Assembly: GCF_030376615.1 (NCBI RefSeq)
Contig: NZ_JARRAB010000010.1
Coordinates: 62,001 to 126,000, forward strand
Source: Pseudomonas sp. sp1636
GTDB lineage: Bacteria > Pseudomonadota > Gammaproteobacteria > Pseudomonadales > Pseudomonadaceae
Direction of reading: 5' to 3'
DNA: 64,000 bases
Shown here piece by piece: positions 58,417 through 64,000 of this stretch (within the stretch, counting starts at the first letter, position 1; each line of letters begins with the position of its first letter). The notes under the pieces are model-generated. The model ran no database searches and was not told where the DNA came from. It saw only the letters and a list, made by a program, of their open reading frames with translations. A program made the translations under genes and the position numbers.

Positions 58417-59949
58417 CTACCGAGCCGAAAGCAGTTGAGAGAAGGCCGTGGCCAGCCATTGCTGCACGCCGTGCATGCTCGCCGCCGAGGTGTCCAGCAC
58501 CGGTTGCGGATAGACCCCGAGCAGCAGCAGCAAGCCGATCAGGCCGAGCATCATGCTCAGCTCGCGGCCATCCAGCCCCTGCAATGGGCCTTCGGCCTTG
58601 GCCGGGCCATAAAACGCGCGTTGGATCATGCTCAACGAGTACACCGAGGCCAGCACCAGGCCGCCGGTGGCGATCACGGTGACCAGCGGGGCGACCTTGA
58701 AGGTGCCGAGCAGGATCAGGAATTCGCCGACGAAGTTGCCGGTGCCGGGCAGGCCCAGCGAGGCGGCGGCGAAGAACAGCATCACCCCCGGCAGGTAATT
58801 CAGCCGCCCCCACAGGCCGCCCATCAGGCGCAGGTCGCGGGTGTGCAGGCGCTCGTAGAGCTGGCCGCAGAGGATGAACAGCGCGGCGGCGGACAGACCG
58901 TGGGCGAGCATCTGAATCACCACGCCTTGCAGCGCCAGCTGAGTGCCGGAATAGATACCGATCAGCACGAAGCCCATGTGCGACACGCTGGTGTAGGCGA
59001 TCAGGCGTTTGATGTCGGTCTGGGCGAAGGCCAATAGCGCACCATAGACGATGCCCAGTACGCCGAGGCCCATGGCGATCGGGGCGAATTCGGCCGAGGC
59101 ATTGGGAAACAGCGGTACGCCGAAGCGCAGCAAGCCATAGGCCGCGGTTTTCAGCAGAATCCCGGCCAGATCCACCGAGCCGGCGGTCGGTGCCTGGGCG
59201 TGGGCATCCGGCAGCCAGGAGTGCAGCGGCACCACCGGCAGCTTGACCGCGAAGGCGATGAAGAAACCGAGCATCAGGGTGTATTCGACTGTCGGGTCGA
59301 GCTTGGCTTGCAACAGCAGGGCGTAGTCGAAGGTCAGCACGCCAGTTGTGTGGAAGTTGGCGAACACCAGGCCGAGAATCGCCACCAGCATGATCAGGCC
59401 GCTGGCCTGGGTGTAGATGAAGAACTTGGTCGCCGCGTTGATCCGCGAGGTCTTGCCGTCCGCCGCGCTGTGCCCCCACAGGGCGATGAGGAAGTACATG
59501 GGCACCAGCATCATTTCCCAGAAGAAGAAGAACAGGAACAGATCCAGGGCCAGGAACACGCCGATCACGCCACCGAGGATCCACATCAGGTTGAGGTGGA
59601 AGAAGCCGACACGCTGCTGGATTTCCTGCCAGGAGCAGAGTACCGAAAGCACCCCGAGCAGGCCGGTGAGCAGGATCATCAACAGCGACAGGCCGTCCAG
59701 CGCCAGGTGCAGGCTGATGCCGAAGCGGGCGATCCACAGGTACTTGAATTCCAGCTCCCAGGTCGGTTCGCGGCCGCCGCCCGGTGCCAGCTGGAAGTCG
59801 CCCTGCTGCCACAACCACAGGCCGATCAGCAGCACCAGGCCCATGGTCAGCAGCGCCAGCCAGCGCGGCAGGGTGCTGCTGTGGCGCTCGGCCAGCCAGC
59901 AGAGCAGGCCGCCGATAAAGGGAATCAGGATCAGCCAGGGCAGAATCAC
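58417..59949 (-). CDS. nuoM: NADH-quinone oxidoreductase subunit M
   Basis: A 510-residue antiporter-like subunit of complex I. The conserved segments are FFFWEMMLVPMYFLIALWG, KLPVVPLHSWLPDAHAQAPT and IKRLIAYTSVSHMGFVLIG, with the glutamate and lysines of the proton channel. The start is GTG 59949, with GGAGCG seven bases upstream. It is separated from nuoL by 25 bp. Confidence 0.97.
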   Translation of the reverse strand: MILPWLILIPFIGGLLCWLAERHSSTLPRWLALLTMGLVLLIGLWLWQQGDFQLAPGGGREPTWELEFKYLWIARFGISLHLALDGLSLLMILLTGLLGVLSVLCSWQEIQQRVGFFHLNLMWILGGVIGVFLALDLFLFFFFWEMMLVPMYFLIALWGHSAADGKTSRINAATKFFIYTQASGLIMLVAILGLVFANFHTTGVLTFDYALLLQAKLDPTVEYTLMLGFFIAFAVKLPVVPLHSWLPDAHAQAPTAGSVDLAGILLKTAAYGLLRFGVPLFPNASAEFAPIAMGLGVLGIVYGALLAFAQTDIKRLIAYTSVSHMGFVLIGIYSGTQLALQGVVIQMLAHGLSAAALFILCGQLYERLHTRDLRLMGGLWGRLNYLPGVMLFFAAASLGLPGTGNFVGEFLILLGTFKVAPLVTVIATGGLVLASVYSLSMIQRAFYGPAKAEGPLQGLDGRELSMMLGLIGLLLLLGVYPQPVLDTSAASMHGVQQWLATAFSQLLSAR

Positions 59950-59974
59950 GTGGTCACGCTCCTTGGTTGCATGA

Positions 59975-61822
59975 TCAGAGCACCTTCAGCAGGCCGAGCA
60001 GCAGCACGGCGCCGCCGACCAGGGTTGCGGCATACCAGCGCACCTGGCCGGTCTGGCTGCGGCTGAGCAGCAGGTGCAGAAGCCGGGCCAGGCGCGGCAA
60101 CAGGCCAATGCTGCGGTCGAACGGGTCACGCCGCAGCACCCGGCAGAGCCACAGGTAGGGTTTGACGAACAACCGGTCGTAGAGCCAGTCGAAGCCCCAG
60201 GCGGCGAACCACCAGGCCCTGAAGAAACGCCCCGGCCCACTGGCGGCCAGACGCCTGACCAGGTCGCGCTGGCCGAGAAACAGGGCCGCGGCAGCAGCGA
60301 TGCCCAGCACCGCGATGAAGCCGGAGAACAGCTCCAGGCCGTGTTTGCCTGCGCCGCCGGCATGCCCGACGCTGTCTGGCAGCACCCCGGCCAGGGGCGG
60401 TTCGATCAGCGCGCCGACGAAGGTCGACAACAGCATCAACAGCGTCAGCGGCAGCCAATAGGCGATGCCCTTGCCCGCATGGGCCTCGCTCTGTTGCGGG
60501 CCGTGGAAGACGATGAAGATCAGGCGGAAGGTATACAGCGAAGTCAGCACCGCACCGAGCAGACCGGCCAGCAGCAGCGGCTGGTTGCCGCTGGCCAGGG
60601 CTTCCCAGAGAATCTCGTCCTTGGAGTAGAAGCCGGCCGTGACCAGGGGCAGGGCGGCCAGTGCCGAGCCGCCGACCAGGAAGCACAGGTAGGCCAGCGG
60701 CAGGGGTTTGCGCAGCCCGCCCATCCTGAAGATGTTCTGCTCGTGGTGGCAGGCGACTATTACCGCGCCGGCGGTGAGGAACAGCAGGGCCTTGAAGAAG
60801 GCATGGGTCATCAGGTGGAAGATCGCTGCCTGCCAGGCGCCGACGCCGAGGGCGAGGAACATGTAGCCGATCTGGCTCATGGTCGAGTAGGCGAGAATGC
60901 GCTTGATGTCGGTCTGCACCAGGGCGGCGCAACCGGCCAGCAGCAGGGTCACACCGCCGACCAGGCCGACCAGGCCCAGGGTCAGCGGCGTCAGGCTGAA
61001 CAAACCATGGCAGCGGGCGATCAGGTAGACCCCGGCGGTGACCATGGTCGCCGCGTGGATCAGCGCGGAGACCGGGGTCGGGCCGGCCATGGCATCGGCC
61101 AGCCAGGTCTGCAACGGCAGTTGCGCCGACTTGCCCACCGCACCGCCGAGCAGCAGCAGGGTCGCGGCGGTCAACAGCGGATCGCCGCTGGCGAATTTCT
61201 GCGGCGCCAGCGCCAGCATCTCCTGGATATTCAGGGTGGCGAAGGCATGGAACAACACGAACAGACCCAGGGCCATGAACACATCGCCGATGCGGGTGAC
61301 GATAAAGGCCTTGAGCGCCGCGCCGCCGTTGGCCGGTTTGCGGTAGTAGAAACCGATCAGCAGGTAGCTGCACAGGCCGACGCCCTCCCAGCCGAAATAC
61401 AGCAACAGCAGGTTATCGCCGAGCACCAGCAGCAGCATGCTGGCGATAAACAGGTTCATGTAGGCGAAGAACCGCGAATAGCCTTCCTCGCCACGCATGT
61501 ACCAGGAGGCGAACAGGTGGATCAGAAAACCCACGCCGGTGACCACCCCGAGCATGGTCAGCGCCAGACCATCCAGGTGCAGGGCGAAGCTCGGGGTAAA
61601 GCCATCTACCGCCAGCCATTGCCAGAGCACCTGCACATACACGCCGTCGGCTGGCGGAGTGGCGAAGAACTGCCAGCCGACCAGTAGGCTGAACAATGCC
61701 GCCAGACCCACCGAGCCAACGCCGATCAGCGCCGTGAGAGGTTCCGCGAAGCGCCCACGGGAGAAGGCCAGCAGGCAGAAACCCAGCAGGGGAAACAGCA
61801 GCGTCAGGTAGAGAAGGTTCAT
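59975..61822 (-). CDS. nuoL: NADH-quinone oxidoreductase subunit L
   Basis: A 615-residue complex I subunit with about sixteen helices, including the long amphipathic lateral helix in the C-terminal part. Diagnostic segments are [39 protein letters not shown] and [20 protein letters not shown]. Its ATG overlaps the nuoK stop by four bases. Confidence 0.97.
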   Translation of the reverse strand: MNLLYLTLLFPLLGFCLLAFSRGRFAEPLTALIGVGSVGLAALFSLLVGWQFFATPPADGVYVQVLWQWLAVDGFTPSFALHLDGLALTMLGVVTGVGFLIHLFASWYMRGEEGYSRFFAYMNLFIASMLLLVLGDNLLLLYFGWEGVGLCSYLLIGFYYRKPANGGAALKAFIVTRIGDVFMALGLFVLFHAFATLNIQEMLALAPQKFASGDPLLTAATLLLLGGAVGKSAQLPLQTWLADAMAGPTPVSALIHAATMVTAGVYLIARCHGLFSLTPLTLGLVGLVGGVTLLLAGCAALVQTDIKRILAYSTMSQIGYMFLALGVGAWQAAIFHLMTHAFFKALLFLTAGAVIVACHHEQNIFRMGGLRKPLPLAYLCFLVGGSALAALPLVTAGFYSKDEILWEALASGNQPLLLAGLLGAVLTSLYTFRLIFIVFHGPQQSEAHAGKGIAYWLPLTLLMLLSTFVGALIEPPLAGVLPDSVGHAGGAGKHGLELFSGFIAVLGIAAAAALFLGQRDLVRRLAASGPGRFFRAWWFAAWGFDWLYDRLFVKPYLWLCRVLRRDPFDRSIGLLPRLARLLHLLLSRSQTGQVRWYAATLVGGAVLLLGLLKVL

Positions 61823-62130
61823 CCGTGCATCTCACTGGCAGCGTCGATGTCCAGGGTGTGAAAGCGGCGGTACAGCTGCAGCAGTATGGCCAGGCCGACG
61901 GCCGCCTCGGCGGCCGCCAGGGTGATCACCAGGATAAACATCACCTGGCCATCGGCCTGCGCCCAGCGGCTGCCGGCGACGATAAAGGCCAGGCCGGCGG
62001 CATTCATCATGATCTCCAGGCTCATCAGTATGAACAGGATGTTGCGCCGTACCATCAGGCCGACCAGGCCCAGGCAGAACAGCACGCCGGCCAGCGCCAG
62101 GCCGTGTTCCAGCGGAATGGAGCTGATCAT
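61819..62130 (-). CDS. nuoK: NADH-quinone oxidoreductase subunit K
   Basis: A 103-residue subunit with three helices and the two conserved intramembrane glutamates (in [17 protein letters not shown] and [15 protein letters not shown]). The start is ATG 62130 ([11 protein letters not shown]); the frame extends to 62505 but that part is nuoJ in another frame. It overlaps nuoJ and nuoL by four bases each. Confidence 0.96.
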   Translation of the reverse strand: MISSIPLEHGLALAGVLFCLGLVGLMVRRNILFILMSLEIMMNAAGLAFIVAGSRWAQADGQVMFILVITLAAAEAAVGLAILLQLYRRFHTLDIDAASEMHG

Positions 62131-62627
62131 GGCTGCGCCTCGGATCGACCCAGGTGGAAGGCGGCGACCAGTGCCGCCAGGAGCAATAGGGAGGCCAGTT
62201 CGACCACCAGCAGGTAGGGGCCGAACAAGCTGATACCGACGGCCTTGGCCGCCACTGTCTGGGTGCCCAGTACGGCGCCACTGGGCGTGCCGAACAGCGT
62301 GTAGAGCAACTCGCCGAGCAGCAATAACGCCAGCAGCGCCGGCCCCAGCCAGATACCCGGGGTCAGCCAGTGGCGCTCCTGTTCGATGGCCGCCGGGCCG
62401 AGGTTGAGCATCATCACCACGAAGACGAACAGCACCATGATCGCCCCGGCGTAGACGATGACCTCCAGGGCGCCGGCAAAAGGCGCGCCTAGGGCGAAAA
62501 AGCACATCGCCACCGCCAGCAGCGAGATGATCAGGTAGAGCAGGGCGTGCATCGGGTTGCGGTTAGTGATCACCCGCAGGGTGGCGAGCACCGCGATACC
62601 GGCGGCGAAGTAGAAGGCGAACTGCAT
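62127..62627 (-). CDS. nuoJ: NADH-quinone oxidoreductase subunit J
   Basis: A 166-residue membrane subunit with five helices. The N-terminal [18 protein letters not shown] and the region around [20 protein letters not shown] are typical. Its stop overlaps the nuoK ATG. It lies 16 bp after nuoI. Confidence 0.96.
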   Translation of the reverse strand: MQFAFYFAAGIAVLATLRVITNRNPMHALLYLIISLLAVAMCFFALGAPFAGALEVIVYAGAIMVLFVFVVMMLNLGPAAIEQERHWLTPGIWLGPALLALLLLGELLYTLFGTPSGAVLGTQTVAAKAVGISLFGPYLLVVELASLLLLAALVAAFHLGRSEAQP

Positions 62628-62643
62628 CAGCGGCTCCTCGGCA

Positions 62644-63192
62644 TCATGGCAGCAACCCCTTGACGTTGACCGGTTCGGCCTCGTTCTGCGCCGCGCCCTT
62701 GGGTTTGCCGGCGATGGCCAGGCCGGCGACCCGGTAGAAGTTGTAGTCCGGGTACTTGCCGGGGCCGGCGATCAGCAGGTCGGCCTTCTCGTAAACCAGT
62801 TGCTGGCGATCGAACTCGGCCATCTCGAAGTCCGGGGTTAGCTGGATGGCGTTGGTCGGGCAGGCCTCCTCGCACAGGCCGCAAAAAATGCAGCGCGAGA
62901 AGTTGATCCGAAAGAACTCGGGATACCAGCGGCCATCGGCGCTTTCGGCCTTCTGCAGGGAGATGCAGGCCACCGGGCAGGCCACCGCGCAGAGGTTGCA
63001 GGCCACACAGCGCTCCTCGCCGTCCGGATCGCGGGTCAGTACGATGCGCCCGCGGTAGCGCGGCGGCAGGTACACCGGCTCCTCGGGGTACTGCAGGGTG
63101 TCGCGCTTGCGCCAGGCATGGGCGAAGATCATCCCCAGGCTGCGCAACTGGGTGAAGGTGCCATGCAGGATGTGCCCGATGTACTTGAACAT
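62644..63192 (-). CDS. nuoI: NADH-quinone oxidoreductase subunit I, 2x[4Fe-4S]
   Basis: A 182-residue ferredoxin-like subunit of the connecting arm. Two cluster motifs are present: [16 protein letters not shown] and [16 protein letters not shown], which hold clusters N6a and N6b. The start ([11 protein letters not shown]) follows AGGAG. Ten bases separate it from nuoH. Confidence 0.97.
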   Translation of the reverse strand: MFKYIGHILHGTFTQLRSLGMIFAHAWRKRDTLQYPEEPVYLPPRYRGRIVLTRDPDGEERCVACNLCAVACPVACISLQKAESADGRWYPEFFRINFSRCIFCGLCEEACPTNAIQLTPDFEMAEFDRQQLVYEKADLLIAGPGKYPDYNFYRVAGLAIAGKPKGAAQNEAEPVNVKGLLP

Positions 63193-63202
63193 GGCGTACT
63201 CC

Positions 63203-64000
63203 TCAGGCGGCGGCCAGCACCAGGGCGCCGGTCAGCAGCAGGTTGAGCAGGGTCAGAGGCAGGCAGAAGACCCAGCTGAAGCTCATCACCTGGTCATAGC
63301 GCGGCCGCGGGATGGCGGCGCGCAGGAGGATGAACAGCATGATGAAGAATCCGGTCTTCAGGGCGAACCAGGCGAAAGGCGGCAGCAGCGGGCCGTGCCA
63401 ACCACCGAAGAACAGGGTCACCAGCAGCGCCGAGATCAGCACGATGCCGATGTATTCGCCGACGAAGAACATGCCCCATTTCATCCCGGCGTATTCGATG
63501 TGGTAGCCGTCGGCCAGTTCCTGTTCGGCTTCCGGCTGGTCGAACGGGTGGCGGTGGGTGACCGCCACTCCGGCAATGAAGAAGGTACAGAAACCGAGAA
63601 ACTGCGGAATGATGAACCACAGGTGCTGGTGCTGGTATTCGACGATCTCGCGCAGGTTGAACGAACCGGCCTGGGCCACCACGCCCATCAACGCCAGGCC
63701 CATGAACACCTCGTAGGACAGCGTCTGCGCCGAGGCGCGCAGGCTACCGAGCAGGGCGAACTTATTGTTGCTGGCCCAACCGGCGAACAGCACCGCGTAC
63801 ACCGACAGCCCGGCCATGGCGAAGAAGAACAGCAGGCCGATATTGAGGTCGGCCACGCCCCAGGTCGGGGTAATCGGCACCACCACGAAGGCGATCAGCA
63901 GCGCGCTCATGGCCAGCACCGGCGCCAGGGTGAAGATGAACCTGTCGGCGAACGGCGGCGTCCAGTCTTCCTTGAAGAACATCTTGAGCATGTCCGCGGC
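63203..64000 (-). CDS. nuoH: NADH-quinone oxidoreductase subunit H, 5' end outside window
   Basis: The C-terminal 265 codons of a subunit that is normally about 330 residues; the frame is open to the window edge and codes Ala-Ala-Asp before [10 protein letters not shown], so the ATG at 63991 is internal. Conserved quinone-site loops are visible ([36 protein letters not shown]). It joins the peripheral arm to the membrane arm. The rest of the operon (nuoA-G) should lie beyond the right edge. Confidence 0.96.
   Translation of the reverse strand, partial: AADMLKMFFKEDWTPPFADRFIFTLAPVLAMSALLIAFVVVPITPTWGVADLNIGLLFFFAMAGLSVYAVLFAGWASNNKFALLGSLRASAQTLSYEVFMGLALMGVVAQAGSFNLREIVEYQHQHLWFIIPQFLGFCTFFIAGVAVTHRHPFDQPEAEQELADGYHIEYAGMKWGMFFVGEYIGIVLISALLVTLFFGGWHGPLLPPFAWFALKTGFFIMLFILLRAAIPRPRYDQVMSFSWVFCLPLTLLNLLLTGALVLAAA

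Noticed and set aside
56933..59818. A single 961-codon minus-strand frame through nuoN and into nuoM
   Set aside because: Only the nuoN part is protein-like; the upstream part is out of frame with real nuoM and is Arg/Pro/Gly-rich, a GC-bias artefact.

Overview
The window is high-GC DNA with dense, short-gapped operons. It is almost certainly chromosomal DNA of a Pseudomonas species. The gene order ldcA, crotonase, fimL, nudC, SDR, aminoglycoside-phosphotransferase-like protein, SCP2, phosphatase, sohB, quinone oxidoreductase, DUF934, cysI, metH, cti, nfuA is, from memory, the order of the PA1818-PA1847 stretch of P. aeruginosa. I see no tRNA, rRNA, CRISPR array, transposase gene or prophage. 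Layout, 1-10.3 kb: a locus for lysine and other basic amino acids. It holds hglS (2-oxoadipate decarboxylase, cut by the window edge), a ThDP-dependent enzyme, an Lrp/AsnC regulator, a four-gene basic-amino-acid ABC importer, a lysine-6-dehydrogenase-like enzyme and, divergently, lysine decarboxylase. Together they suggest uptake of lysine followed either by oxidation through aminoadipate semialdehyde and 2-oxoadipate or by decarboxylation to cadaverine. 10.4-25.9 kb: conserved backbone with fatty-acid and acyl-CoA type enzymes, the motility regulator fimL, nudC, a membrane protease, assimilatory sulfite reductase (cysI plus DUF934), a MATE exporter and an OsmC protein. A 37-residue membrane peptide lies divergent to cysI. 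26-41 kb: a very large DUF1631/degenerate-GGDEF/EAL protein, an RlmN paralogue, metH, cti (cis-trans isomerase of membrane fatty acids) and nfuA. A two-gene signalling operon (receiver-CheC protein plus PAS-GGDEF diguanylate cyclase) follows, then several small unknown genes. 41-50.8 kb: a more accessory stretch. It has an AT-richer 0.6 kb leader region in front of an unknown five-helix membrane protein, a PepSY-PepSY-response regulator-histidine kinase operon, a LapG-like periplasmic protease divergent to an unknown secreted peptide, a chemoreceptor and an Na+/H+-antiporter-family protein. 50.9-56.9 kb: a HIT protein, a PfkB-type 6-phosphofructokinase (notable in Pseudomonas), and the nitric-oxide reduction locus norV-norW with divergent norR. 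The shared intergenic region shows a sigma-54 promoter and three GT-N7-AC elements spaced like NorR enhancer sites. 56.9-64 kb: the 3' half of the respiratory complex I operon, nuoH (cut by the window edge) to nuoN, on the minus strand. Regulatory c-di-GMP and two-component genes, thiol/sulfur genes and NO/respiration genes make this look like a free-living, metabolically flexible pseudomonad. Nothing here is a clear new mobile or defence system. The most worthwhile unknowns are the receiver-CheC/diguanylate cyclase pair, the orphan LapG locus, the 41.2-41.8 kb leader, a 26-bp perfect palindrome at 17.4 kb, and the lysine module.
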